Below, one piece after another: positions 14,325-22,547 of a stretch of DNA of 64,000 bases. The stretch covers positions 1 to 64,000 of the forward strand of contig JBGSWL010000169.1 in NCBI GenBank assembly GCA_041752455.1, in the 5' to 3' direction. The DNA comes from JBGSWL01 sp041752455 (GTDB lineage: Bacteria; Pseudomonadota; Alphaproteobacteria; Rhizobiales; Rhizobiaceae). A model generated the notes under the pieces. That model was not told the DNA's origin and searched no databases. It saw only the letters and a list, made by a program, of their open reading frames with translations. Within the stretch, counting starts at the first letter, position 1; every line of letters begins with the position of its first letter. The translations under genes and the position numbers were made by a program.

Positions 14325-15398
14325 GTGAGTGCCGACACCACATTTCCGTCGCTGACCCTGCCGCAAGCGGGAACCATCCGCGAGCAAATTTCCTCGGTTG
14401 ATGCGGCGAGCTTCATCCATCAACTCCGGCGGACGCTTCGCCGTCACATGCGCGGCCATGTTGTGCGCGGCTCGTTGCGGCAGATGGCGATCATCGCGAA
14501 CCGCGGCGACATGGCCGTCCTGCATGACTACGCCGCCAGAATGCGCCAGCGCGCACATGGGCGTGCCACCGCGCTGCACTCCATCGCTGCAGAGGCAGTC
14601 GAGGAGTTCCCGTCCTATGGCGATGACCCCGCAAACGGCGCGCTCGACACGCCCCCTGGCGAGGTCCGCTGGTTCCGGCCGCGCGCCGAACAGCGCGACG
14701 AACTGATCTTCTACGTGCATGGCGGCGGCTTCATCGTCGATGCCAGTCCCTCCGTCACCAAGATGATGTCGAAGCTCGCCGTCAAGGCGCGCGCCACAAT
14801 GCTGCGCCCCGCCTACCGGCTGGCGCCGGAACATGCCTGTCCGGCCGCGGTCGAAGATGTGCTGGCAAGCTATGAATGGATCCGCACCCGCCAGCCGGAC
14901 CGGCCGATCGTCATGGTTGCCGAATCCTGCGGCTGCAACATCGGGTTGGTCGCCCTGCAGCAGGCAGTCAAGCGCGGCCTGCCGCTGCCCAAGGGCATCC
15001 TGCTCTTTTCGCCCTGGGTCGACATGTCCCTGAACTCCTGGTCGATGATCGCCCAGTCGGTGGTCGACCGCTCGCCGTTCAATCTCGACCTGGTTGCCCT
15101 CGTCGTTCAGCTTTACCTGCAGGGGCGCCTGACAACCGATGAATGGGCCTATCCGCTCGGCGGCTCGTTCGTGGGGTTCCCGCCGATCCTGATCCACACC
15201 AGCGCTGCCGACATGTTCCACGACGATGCGCTTGCCGTCGCCCGCAAGATCGAAGCGGCGAGCGGCCGGCTGATGGTCCGAACCTGGACCGACAGCGATC
15301 ATGTCTGGGAGCAGTTCCAGTCCAATGACGCGGACGCTTCGCTCGACCGGGCAGCGCGTTTCATCCGGGAATGCTTTGACGATCGCCTCGCCTGGTGA
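14325..15398 (+). CDS. Alpha/beta hydrolase (HSL/acetyl esterase-like)
   Basis: A 357-residue esterase/lipase-like hydrolase. The oxyanion-hole motif FYVHGGGFIVDASP is followed by PAYRLAPEHACPAAVED, as in the hormone-sensitive-lipase family. The nucleophile elbow is VAESCGCN, where most members have GDSAGGN; the Ser is kept, with Glu before it and Cys after. The acid is in HTSAADMFHDD and the His in DSDHVWEQF, so a complete triad is present. A GTG at 14325 is the likely start; the ATG at 14448 would cut the N-terminal cap helix. The substrate is probably a small acyl ester or lactone. It is divergent from the LuxR-type regulator. Confidence 0.8.
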   Translation: MSADTTFPSLTLPQAGTIREQISSVDAASFIHQLRRTLRRHMRGHVVRGSLRQMAIIANRGDMAVLHDYAARMRQRAHGRATALHSIAAEAVEEFPSYGDDPANGALDTPPGEVRWFRPRAEQRDELIFYVHGGGFIVDASPSVTKMMSKLAVKARATMLRPAYRLAPEHACPAAVEDVLASYEWIRTRQPDRPIVMVAESCGCNIGLVALQQAVKRGLPLPKGILLFSPWVDMSLNSWSMIAQSVVDRSPFNLDLVALVVQLYLQGRLTTDEWAYPLGGSFVGFPPILIHTSAADMFHDDALAVARKIEAASGRLMVRTWTDSDHVWEQFQSNDADASLDRAARFIRECFDDRLAW

Positions 15399-15411
15399 GG
15401 TGCCGGGTGCG

Positions 15412-16560
15412 TCAGTGCGCCTTGCCCGCAACCCAGTCCTTGGAGCGCATTTCGGTCAACCGGGAGGCGGTGCGGGCAAACTCGAACGCTTCGGTCCCCG
15501 TGCGCGCCTGATAAAGATCATCGGGCTCGGCCGCAGCCGACATGATCAGCACGCGGTGCGTATCGTAGAGCGTGTCGATCAGCGTGATGAAGCGCTTGGC
15601 CTCGTTGCGGCGCGCCGGGCCAAGCACAGGCACACCGTCGAGCATCAGCGTGTGATAGGCCTCGGCAATCGCCAGATAGTCCCGCGCGCCAAGCGGCTGC
15701 TCGCAGAGATCGGAAAATGCAAAGCGGGCGCAGCCGTTTCCGGCGGCCGGCACCTTGATCGTCCGGCCCTTGACGGCAATCGTCGCCTCGCCGCCTGCGG
15801 AACTGCCCGTCAGGTCCGCCCAGATCGCGCCCATCGCCTTGTCAGTCGCTGCGCCGAGCGGCGTCACGTAATGCGGCATCGGTCCGGTGCGCCCGAGCCT
15901 GTAGTCACGGTCGGCATCGAGGCTGACCGTATCGGCATGGGCGTTCAGCACGTCAATAAACGGCAGGAACAGCGACCGGTTGAGCCCGTCGCGATAGAGA
16001 TCGCCGGGCAGGACGTTGGAGGTCGCGACCAACACGACCCCTTGCGCAAACAGCGCCGTGAACAGCCGCGACAGGATCATCGCGTCTGCAATGTCGGTCA
16101 CCGAAAACTCGTCGAAGCAGAGCACCCACGCCTCGTCGGCGATCGCCTGCGCGACCGGCGGGATCGGGTCAGTCTGGCGGGTCAGACCCTGCTTGACGAG
16201 CGCGCGGTGCGCCGCGATCCGGTCATGCACATCGGCCATGAAGGCATGGAAATGGACTCGGCGCTTGCGATGCGCCGGGCAGGCGCGAAAGAAGAAATCC
16301 ATCAGCATGGTCTTGCCGCGCCCGACCGAGCCTTGGATATAGAGGCCGCGGACGGTTCCCCGCTTCGGCGCGGTCTTGGCAAACAGCCAGCCGAGCGAAG
16401 ACGATTTCGCCGCAAGGCGCTGGCTGGCGACTTCGGCATTCAACCGGTCAAGCCGTTGCGCAAGCGCCTGCTGCGCGGGATCCGGCTTGATCACACCCTC
16501 GTCTGCAAGCTCGCGGTAGCGGGCAGCAACAGAATCGCCCGGTCCGATGCGCTGAGGCAT
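15412..16560 (-). CDS. zapE: Cell division protein ZapE (AFG1-family ATPase)
   Basis: AAA+ ATPase of the AFG1/ZapE family, linked to Z-ring control and to respiratory complex quality control. It has 382 residues. Walker A is GSVGRGKTMLMD, followed by the conserved FFRACPAHRKRRVHFHAFM, with Walker B VLCFDEFSVTDIADA. The C-terminal GARDYLAIAEAYHTL and RFITLIDTLYD are typical. The start at 16560 (MPQRIGPGDSV) fits the family. It sits 28 bases downstream of the Omp19-like gene, and in this order it is often found near mdh; here the LuxR/hydrolase pair separates them. Confidence 0.93.
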   Translation of the reverse strand: MPQRIGPGDSVAARYRELADEGVIKPDPAQQALAQRLDRLNAEVASQRLAAKSSSLGWLFAKTAPKRGTVRGLYIQGSVGRGKTMLMDFFFRACPAHRKRRVHFHAFMADVHDRIAAHRALVKQGLTRQTDPIPPVAQAIADEAWVLCFDEFSVTDIADAMILSRLFTALFAQGVVLVATSNVLPGDLYRDGLNRSLFLPFIDVLNAHADTVSLDADRDYRLGRTGPMPHYVTPLGAATDKAMGAIWADLTGSSAGGEATIAVKGRTIKVPAAGNGCARFAFSDLCEQPLGARDYLAIAEAYHTLMLDGVPVLGPARRNEAKRFITLIDTLYDTHRVLIMSAAAEPDDLYQARTGTEAFEFARTASRLTEMRSKDWVAGKAH

Positions 16561-16588
16561 GGATCGCGTTCCCCCGGCCGCCTTGCGA

Positions 16589-17206
16589 TCAGCGCGACAG
16601 GCTGATGGCGCGCCCGCCGGTGGTCTGTCCGTCAAAGCGGCCATTGCCCGATGAAAACAGCGTGGCGACGCGATTGCCGTTGGTGTCGGTCAAGAGGACC
16701 TGCTGGCCGGAAACGTTCCACGCCGAGACATTGGCTGCGTCACCGGGGCAGCCGCGCGAGGCGGCGCGGAAGCCGCTTGACCACTTGGTCAATGCCATGA
16801 ACATCTGGCAACTGGATCCCTCAGTCGTCACCTTCCAGGCACCGACCAGCGCTTCCTTGGTGACCGGTGCGGCGGTCGCGACCTGCTGGACGCTGCCCTG
16901 TGTCGGATCGACCGGCGTATCCGTCGGGGTCGGCGTCAGTGTCGGCGCCGGTGTCGCCGTCTGCGGCGCAATCGGAAAACCGTTGGCATCGACGCCGGCA
17001 GACTGCACGCCCGGCTGAACCGGCGGCGGCAATTGTCCGCTGCTGACCTGTCCGGATGGGGCTGGTGTCAACGGTGCAGGTCCGGGCGCCGTGCGCGCCG
17101 TGTCCAGCGCAGAAATGCGCGAGCTGGTGCACCCGGTCGCCGCCAGCGAAGCCAGAAGAAGCGCCGCCAAGGCGTGCGTGCGCGTGATCTTCCCTGTGGA
17201 AGCCAT
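16589..17206 (-). CDS. omp19: Outer-membrane lipoprotein with AprI/Inh protease-inhibitor domain (Omp19-like)
   Basis: A 205-residue lipoprotein. The signal peptide ends in the lipobox LAATGC, so Cys near residue 26 is lipidated. A Pro/Thr/Ala/Gln-rich linker (about 35-115) follows, then an Inh-type beta-barrel domain (VGAWKVTTEGSSCQMFMALTKW to the end) with two Cys (SSCQ and RGCPGD) expected to form its disulfide. The best known relative is Brucella Omp19, a surface lipoprotein that inhibits proteases. The start at 17206 is chosen because it directly gives the lipoprotein signal. It is upstream of zapE on the same strand. Confidence 0.85.
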   Translation of the reverse strand: MASTGKITRTHALAALLLASLAATGCTSSRISALDTARTAPGPAPLTPAPSGQVSSGQLPPPVQPGVQSAGVDANGFPIAPQTATPAPTLTPTPTDTPVDPTQGSVQQVATAAPVTKEALVGAWKVTTEGSSCQMFMALTKWSSGFRAASRGCPGDAANVSAWNVSGQQVLLTDTNGNRVATLFSSGNGRFDGQTTGGRAISLSR

Positions 17207-17398
17207 GATCTCGTCTCCCGTGTTACGGCATGCGAACGCGCGCACACCGCCATTTGCGCCTTTCGGCCACACTAAAGAGGCGAAAAGAAGAAAAAACAAG
17301 GTTAACGCAATCCTTGCATTCCATCATTTCGCGGAAGTTCGCTGACCCGGCGACCCTCCGGAACGAACGCAAATCCGGCATCTCTGTTGCATTGCATG

Positions 17399-17430
17399 CA
17401 AAACGGGCGGAAGCACGCGGCTCCGCCCGT
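17399..17430 (-). terminator. Rho-independent terminator after rpsP
   Basis: Nine-base stem ACGGGCGGA/TCCGCCCGT (17403-17411 with 17422-17430), followed on the minus strand by TTTTGCATGC. It lies 26 bases after the rpsP stop and ends the ffh-rpsP transcript. Confidence 0.65.
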
Positions 17431-17455
17431 CATCGCTGTTACCGTTACGCGGCCA

Positions 17456-17896
17456 TCATTCGGCGGTGGCAGGCTCTTCTGCAGCCGCCTCTTCAGCAGC
17501 GGCCGGGGCTGCGGCTGCTGCGCGTGCATCTTCCTCAGCCTTCAGGCGTGCAGCTTCGGCTGCCTCTTCCTTCTTGGCCTTCAATGCGAGGCGATCCTTG
17601 GCGGCCTTGCCGGGCTCTGCCTTGTTCGGGTTGTTGCGCGGTGCGCGTTCAGCAAGACCTGCCTCAGCAAGAAAGCGGGCGACGCGGTCGGTCGGCAAGG
17701 CGCCATTGGCCATCCAGTGCTTGACGCGATCGGCGTTGATGACGACGCGGTCGCCATCCTTGTGCAGCATCGGGTTCCACGAACCGACCTGCTCGATGAA
17801 GCGGCCATCGCGCGGCGAACGCACGTCGGCAACGACGATGTGGTAATAGGGACGCTTCTTGGAGCCCGCACGGGCCAGACGAAGTTTCAGTGCCAT
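17456..17896 (-). CDS. rpsP: 30S ribosomal protein S16
   Basis: Small-subunit ribosomal protein. Residues 1-80 are the S16 core (ALKLRLARAGSKKRPYYHIVVAD, GSWNPM, ALPTDRVARFLAEAGL). The 146-residue length exceeds the usual 80-90 because of a tail of about 60 residues rich in Ala, Glu and Lys, typical of alphaproteobacterial S16 but long here. It follows ffh by 54 bases on the same strand. In related genomes rimM and trmD come next; here a terminator and omp19 follow instead. Confidence 0.97.
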   Translation of the reverse strand: MALKLRLARAGSKKRPYYHIVVADVRSPRDGRFIEQVGSWNPMLHKDGDRVVINADRVKHWMANGALPTDRVARFLAEAGLAERAPRNNPNKAEPGKAAKDRLALKAKKEEAAEAARLKAEEDARAAAAAPAAAEEAAAEEPATAE

Positions 17897-17950
17897 TTTT
17901 CTTGTCCTTTCAAGAGACTTTTGTTTTGCAAGTGTCGGTTGTCGTTGTGG

Positions 17951-19546
17951 TTATTTCTTCGGACCCTTCGGCAGACCGGGCAGCCCGGAAAACCCGCCGC
18001 CGAGACCGGGAAGCTTCGGTCCTCCAAGGCCCGGAAGGCCACCCGGAAGACCACCACCGGGCAGCTTCGGCATGGCGCCGCCAAGGCCCATCTTTTCGGC
18101 CTCCTGCTGCAGCGCCGCCAGTTCCTTCGGGTCCATCTTCGACAGGTCGGGCATACCGCCCATGCCCATCCCGGATCCCATGCCCATCGGCGGAAGGCCC
18201 ATCTTGCGGCCGATCCCGCCCATCATCTGCCCCATCAGGCCGCCCTTCTTGCCTTTCATGGACTTCATCATGTCCGACATCTGGCGGTGCATCTTCAAAA
18301 GCTTGTTGATTTCCGATGCATCGGTGCCCGAACCGGCCGCGATGCGCTTCTTGCGCGAGTGCTTCAAGATGTCGGGATTTGCGCGCTCGGCCTTGGTCAT
18401 CGAATTGATGATGGCGATCTGGCGGTCGAACATCCGGTCGTTGAGACCGGCAGCTGCCATCTGGTCCTTCATCTTGCCCATGCCGGGCATCATGCCCATC
18501 AGGCCGCCCATGCCGCCCATCTTCTTCATCTGGTCGAGTTGGTCGCGAAGGTCATTCATGTCGAACTTGCCTTCGGCCATCTTCTTGGCCATGGCCGCGG
18601 CCTTGTCGGCATCGATCGTCTCGGCCGCCCGTTCGACGAGGCTGACAATGTCGCCCATGCCGAGGATGCGGTCGGCGATGCGGCGCGGATGGAAGGCTTC
18701 CAGCGCATCCATCTTTTCGCCGGTACCGATCAGCTTGACCGGCTTGCCGGTGACCGCGCGCATCGAAAGCGCCGCGCCGCCGCGCCCGTCACCGTCCATG
18801 CGGGTCAGCACGATACCTGTGATGCCGACGCGCTCGTCGAACGAGCGCGCAAGGTTGACCGCGTCCTGGCCGGTCAGCGAATCGGCGATCAGCAGGATTT
18901 CATGCGGAGCAGCGATCCTGCGGATGTCGGCCATTTCGACCATCAGCGGTTCGTCGATATGGGTACGGCCGGCCGTATCCAGAACGACGACATCATAGCC
19001 GCCAAGGCGACCCGCCTGCTCGGCGCGCCGCGCGATGTCGACCGGTGTCTGCCCCTCGATGACCGGCAGCGTTGAAACGCCGATCTGCTCGCCCAACTGG
19101 CGCAACTGCTCCTGCGCAGCCGGGCGGCGCGTATCGAGCGAGGCCATAAGGACCTTCTTCTTGTCGCGGTCTGTCAGGCGCTTGGCGATTTTGGCAGATG
19201 TCGTCGTCTTGCCCGAACCCTGCAGGCCGACCATCATGATCACGACCGGCGCCGGGGCATTGAGATCGATCTCGTCGGCATCCGCGCCGAGCGTCTCCAC
19301 CAGCACGTCATGGACGATCTTGACGACCATCTGGCCGGGCTTGACGCTTTTCAGCACCTCGATGCCGACGGCCTTTTCGCGCACGCTTTCGACAAAGGCA
19401 CGCACCACTTCCAGCGAAACGTCAGCCTCGATCAGCGCACGGCGCACCTCGCGCAGCGCTGCGGAGACATCTTTCTCCGACAACGCGCCGCGACCGGTGA
19501 GCCCGGCAAAGATCGAACCAAGACGGTCCTGCAGTGAATCAAACAT
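17951..19546 (-). CDS. ffh: Signal recognition particle protein Ffh
   Basis: SRP GTPase that binds signal sequences of nascent membrane proteins and delivers them to FtsY. It has 531 residues. N domain 1-95, then the G domain with GLQGSGKTTTSAKI, DTAGRTHIDEP and TRMDGDGRGGAA. The Met-rich M domain ends in an unusually long Gly/Met/Pro/Leu tail finishing LPKGPKK. The start at 19546 (MFDSLQDRLG) is canonical and follows GGAAAGGAAA. FtsY, its receptor, is at 24640-25854. Confidence 0.97.
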   Translation of the reverse strand: MFDSLQDRLGSIFAGLTGRGALSEKDVSAALREVRRALIEADVSLEVVRAFVESVREKAVGIEVLKSVKPGQMVVKIVHDVLVETLGADADEIDLNAPAPVVIMMVGLQGSGKTTTSAKIAKRLTDRDKKKVLMASLDTRRPAAQEQLRQLGEQIGVSTLPVIEGQTPVDIARRAEQAGRLGGYDVVVLDTAGRTHIDEPLMVEMADIRRIAAPHEILLIADSLTGQDAVNLARSFDERVGITGIVLTRMDGDGRGGAALSMRAVTGKPVKLIGTGEKMDALEAFHPRRIADRILGMGDIVSLVERAAETIDADKAAAMAKKMAEGKFDMNDLRDQLDQMKKMGGMGGLMGMMPGMGKMKDQMAAAGLNDRMFDRQIAIINSMTKAERANPDILKHSRKKRIAAGSGTDASEINKLLKMHRQMSDMMKSMKGKKGGLMGQMMGGIGRKMGLPPMGMGSGMGMGGMPDLSKMDPKELAALQQEAEKMGLGGAMPKLPGGGLPGGLPGLGGPKLPGLGGGFSGLPGLPKGPKK

Positions 19547-19797
19547 CGCGTTTCCTTTCCGGTCCCGTTTCCGTAAACCGGAGATAAGTGTTTCCACTCC
19601 AAACGTCAGCCCAAAGCCAAAATGCACCCGAGGGCGCATTGCGCTGTCGGGTGTTGACCTCCGGCATCATGGCTGGGCCATGCGCCGGTCGGCGGCTCGA
19701 ACGTTTCGTTCGTCGCGGATCGGGGGCTATTGGGCGAAAAGGGCCACAGAGTCAAGGCGGCGAACCACTCCGGTCCGCCGCTGTCTGTTTGAAAGCT

Positions 19798-20712
19798 TCA
19801 AACGAGCTCGGCTTTGAAAAACGCAATCGTCCACTCTTCGGCCAGCTTCGCCGCCGCCTCGTCGTAGCGCGGGGTCGTGTCGTTGTGAAAGCCGTGGTTG
19901 ACGCCGGGATAGATGATCGCCTCGTAGTCGGTGCCTGCCGCCTTCAGCGCCGCTTCGTATTCCGGCCAGCCGGCATTGATGCGTTCATCGAGTTCCGCAT
20001 ATTTGATCAGCAGCGACGCCTTGATCTGCGGCACGTCGGCTGCGCTCGGCTGGCGGCCATAGAACGGCACACCGGCGGCGAGTTCCGGATAGGCAACGGC
20101 AATTGCGTTGACCACGCCGCCGCCATAGCAGAAGCCGACGGCGCCGACCTTGCCGGTGACATCTTCCCGTGCGATCAGATGCTCGAATCCGGCAAAGAAA
20201 TCGTTCATCAGCTTTTCCGGATCGACCTGCTGCTGCAGCTCGCGGCCTTTGTCGTCGCTGCCCGGGTAACCGCCGACCGAGGTCAGGCCATCCGGTGCCA
20301 TCGCGATGAAACCTGCCTTGCCGAGCCGACGCGCCACGTCTTCGATATAGGGATTGAGCCCGCGGTTCTCATGGATCACCAGCACAGCGGGCAGCTTTTC
20401 AGACGCGTTGGCCGGCTTGACGAGGTAGGCGTTGACCGTGCCGTTGCCGTTCGGGCTTTCGTAAGTCATCCGTTCGGTGACGATCGCCGGATCGTCAGCC
20501 ATCACCTGTTGGGCAAGGGCGTAGTTCGGCATCAACTGGTCGAGCAGCATCGTCGCTGTGACACCGGCGACGGCGAACTTGGCTGCCCGGTCGAGAAACT
20601 CGCGCTTGCTCATTTTGCCATGGGCATAAAAATCATAGAGTTCCAGCAGTTCCTGCGGAAAGTCCTTGGCGGTCTTGCGGACTGTCGGATCGATCGGGGT
20701 CATCTCGTTCAT
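19798..20712 (-). CDS. Dienelactone hydrolase family protein, probably exported
   Basis: A 304-residue protein. Residues 1-75 hold a KREFLDRAAKFAVAGVTATMLLDQ segment that looks like a Tat-type export signal or anchor, although it lacks the twin Arg (KRE). The rest is a dienelactone-hydrolase alpha/beta fold: VLVIHENRGLNPYIEDVARRL, nucleophile Cys in VGFCYGGGVVNA, Asp near YAELDERIN, and His in GVNHGFHND. Natural substrates of this subgroup are not settled. The ATG at 20712 is preceded by GGAGG at eight bases. It is divergent from the secreted glutathione peroxidase gene. Confidence 0.85.
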   Translation of the reverse strand: MNEMTPIDPTVRKTAKDFPQELLELYDFYAHGKMSKREFLDRAAKFAVAGVTATMLLDQLMPNYALAQQVMADDPAIVTERMTYESPNGNGTVNAYLVKPANASEKLPAVLVIHENRGLNPYIEDVARRLGKAGFIAMAPDGLTSVGGYPGSDDKGRELQQQVDPEKLMNDFFAGFEHLIAREDVTGKVGAVGFCYGGGVVNAIAVAYPELAAGVPFYGRQPSAADVPQIKASLLIKYAELDERINAGWPEYEAALKAAGTDYEAIIYPGVNHGFHNDTTPRYDEAAAKLAEEWTIAFFKAELV

Positions 20713-20790
20713 CGGGCATTCCTCCAAAGGGCGTTGCAGTCGATAAGGTCATTGTGCACGTGGTTCGGAGATCCGGATCGACAAGCAGGA

Positions 20791-20804
20791 TAACATTTTT
20801 GTTA
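20791..20804. promoter_or_regulatory. Short palindrome between divergent genes
   Basis: TAACA-TTTT-TGTTA in the 171-base gap between the dienelactone hydrolase and glutathione peroxidase genes. It is AT-rich against a GC-rich background and central in a divergent control region, so it may be an operator or part of a promoter. No regulator is assigned. Confidence 0.3.
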
Positions 20805-20883
20805 CCGGCCTTCCGCACCGGTCGCGCGCGTACAGTGAACCATACCCGGCCCGCCATCGTAACTAAATGACGGAGGCCGCAAC

Positions 20884-21507
20884 ATGATCGCACTTATTCC
20901 ACGCCGCATTCTGATTGCCGCAATGGCCGCAGGGCTTGCCGGTGCCGCTGTCGCGACAACCCCTGCCAAGGCGGCCGGCTTGACGACGGCAAGAGGCGTT
21001 GCAGGCATGCAGCCGCAGTCCGGCTTTACCGCGCACAGCTTCACGCTTCCGGCCATCGATGGCGGCATCATCGATCTGGCTGCCTTTGCCGGCAGGCCGA
21101 TCCTGATCGTTGCGACGGCATCGAACTGTTCCTACACGCCGCAATATGCCGGCCTCGAAGTCCTGCACGAGACCTTCGGACCGGCTGGCCTTGTCGTGAT
21201 CGGCATTCCGTCGGACGATTTTGGCGGCCAGGAACCGGGCGATGCGGCGCAGATCGTCTCGTTCACCTCGGGCAAATACGACGTTTCGTTTCCGCTGACC
21301 GGCAAGATGCACTTCAAAGGCGCCAAGACCGACGGGTTTTTGCGCTGGCTGCAGGCCGAGGGTGAGCCGGCGCGCTGGAACTTTCACAAATGGCTGATCG
21401 GACCGGACGGAAAGGTGGTCGCATCATTCCCGTCCGGGATTGCGCCGGACAGCCCGCATTTGATCAAGGCGATCCGCTCAAGCCTGTCGAGCCGCCCGAC
21501 TGGCTGA
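20884..21507 (+). CDS. Glutathione peroxidase family protein with signal peptide
   Basis: A 207-residue thiol peroxidase of the GPx family. A signal peptide (cleavage near residue 31 after ATTPAKA) sends it to the periplasm. The peroxidatic Cys is in ATASNCSYTPQYAGLE, the GPx Gln in PSDDFGGQEPG, and the Trp/Asn in EPARWNFHKWLIGPDG, so the catalytic tetrad is kept with Cys instead of selenocysteine. Such enzymes usually use thioredoxin-like reductants rather than glutathione; no partner is adjacent. GGAGG precedes the ATG by seven bases. Export is less common for this family. Confidence 0.88.
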   Translation: MIALIPRRILIAAMAAGLAGAAVATTPAKAAGLTTARGVAGMQPQSGFTAHSFTLPAIDGGIIDLAAFAGRPILIVATASNCSYTPQYAGLEVLHETFGPAGLVVIGIPSDDFGGQEPGDAAQIVSFTSGKYDVSFPLTGKMHFKGAKTDGFLRWLQAEGEPARWNFHKWLIGPDGKVVASFPSGIAPDSPHLIKAIRSSLSSRPTG

Positions 21508-21514
21508 CGCTGCG

Positions 21515-22180
21515 TCAAGCCGTCTGCGGCGAAAAATCGCCTGACGTGGCGTTCATCGCCCACAACTCGCCGGTCGAAATGTCGAACCAGGCGCCATGCA
21601 GGCTGAGTCGGCCTTTTTCCTCGAGGATCCGCACGCAAGGGAACGTGCGCAGATTGGCAATCGAATTGCGGATCGAGATGCGCTCCAGCGAGGTCTGCCG
21701 TTCGCGCTCGGTCATCCAGTCATTGCCCGCCATTGCCTCGGCCGCAGGCGCCAGAAGGTTCATCCACTTGCCGATGAAATCCCCCGGCGACAATGGCTCG
21801 GCGGACGGTGAGAGCGCCGCCTTGATGCCGCCACAGCGGCCATGGCCGAGCACGACGATATGCTTGACCTTGAGGCTCTGGACGGCGAATTCCAGTGCCG
21901 CCGATGTCGAATGGTATTCGCCATCGGGCCGGTAAGGCGGCACCAGATTGGCGACATTGCGCACGACGAAGATCTCGCCCGGCCCGGTGTTGAAGATCAT
22001 TTCCGGCGCGGCGCGGCTGTCGCAACAGGCAATCACCATCGTTTCTGGTGACTGGCCCGTCTCGGCCAGTTCCTCGTAGCGGATGCGCTCGCTGACGAAA
22101 CGCTTGGCCATGAAGGCGCTGTAGCCCTCGGCCAAAGCCTTCGGGAGAGCATTGTGACTGTCGTTGGCAAGTGCTGTCAT
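21515..22180 (-). CDS. Beta-class carbonic anhydrase
   Basis: Zinc enzyme interconverting CO2 and bicarbonate. It has 221 residues in the cytoplasm. The zinc ligands and catalytic dyad are in MVIACCDSRAAPE (Cys, Asp, Arg) and in VLGHGRCGGIKAAL (His, Cys). The start at 22180 (MTALANDSHN) fits the family; an upstream frame has no support. It is the last gene of a three-gene minus-strand unit with an SbtA-type bicarbonate transporter and an SbtB-like PII protein, so it probably handles imported bicarbonate. Confidence 0.94.
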   Translation of the reverse strand: MTALANDSHNALPKALAEGYSAFMAKRFVSERIRYEELAETGQSPETMVIACCDSRAAPEMIFNTGPGEIFVVRNVANLVPPYRPDGEYHSTSAALEFAVQSLKVKHIVVLGHGRCGGIKAALSPSAEPLSPGDFIGKWMNLLAPAAEAMAGNDWMTERERQTSLERISIRNSIANLRTFPCVRILEEKGRLSLHGAWFDISTGELWAMNATSGDFSPQTA

Positions 22181-22232
22181 GCCCGTGGCGATAGCCCCGA
22201 GCGCGCGCCGACGCAACCGGCAAGGCCTTGGC

Positions 22233-22544
22233 TCAGAACCGGTCCGGGCGCAGCACCTCGACATCGGCGATCGTCACGATGCCCATCTGCGCTGCAATCG
22301 CCGCATGGATCTGGTCGACGGCGGTTGCCGCCTGCTCGACGGACATCACCGAGACCACCATGACCATGCGGCCACTGTCGCCGGTCCAGTTGTCACGGTC
22401 CCAGGCCCCCTCAGAGCCCTTGCCCGACAGCGCCGGAAACACCGTATAGCCGCTGACCGGCACCGCATCGAGGATGCGGGTGATGCGCCGGAGAACCGGT
22501 GCTTCGCAGATCACGGTCATTTGCTTGCGCGCATGGGTCTTCAT
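22233..22544 (-). CDS. PII-like protein of the SbtB type
   Basis: A 103-residue PII-superfamily protein. The beta-alpha-beta fold is seen in KQMTVICEAPVLRRITRILDAV, GYTVFPALSGKGSEG (T-loop region), and the C-terminal TAVDQIHAAIAAQMGIVTIADVEVL. SbtB proteins bind adenine nucleotides (AMP, cAMP, ADP, ATP in cyanobacteria) and control the SbtA transporter. It starts three bases after the sbtA stop and lies 52 bases before the carbonic anhydrase gene, which strongly supports the assignment. It is not a classical GlnB: the uridylylated-Tyr T-loop is missing. Confidence 0.78.
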   Translation of the reverse strand: MKTHARKQMTVICEAPVLRRITRILDAVPVSGYTVFPALSGKGSEGAWDRDNWTGDSGRMVMVVSVMSVEQAATAVDQIHAAIAAQMGIVTIADVEVLRPDRF

Positions 22545-22547
22545 GGA

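Noticed and set aside
19547..19797. Possible SRP RNA (ffs) next to ffh
   Set aside because: The conserved GGAAGGAAGCA-type core of SRP RNA is not present; only short inverted repeats such as CGAACG-TTT-CGTTCG are seen.
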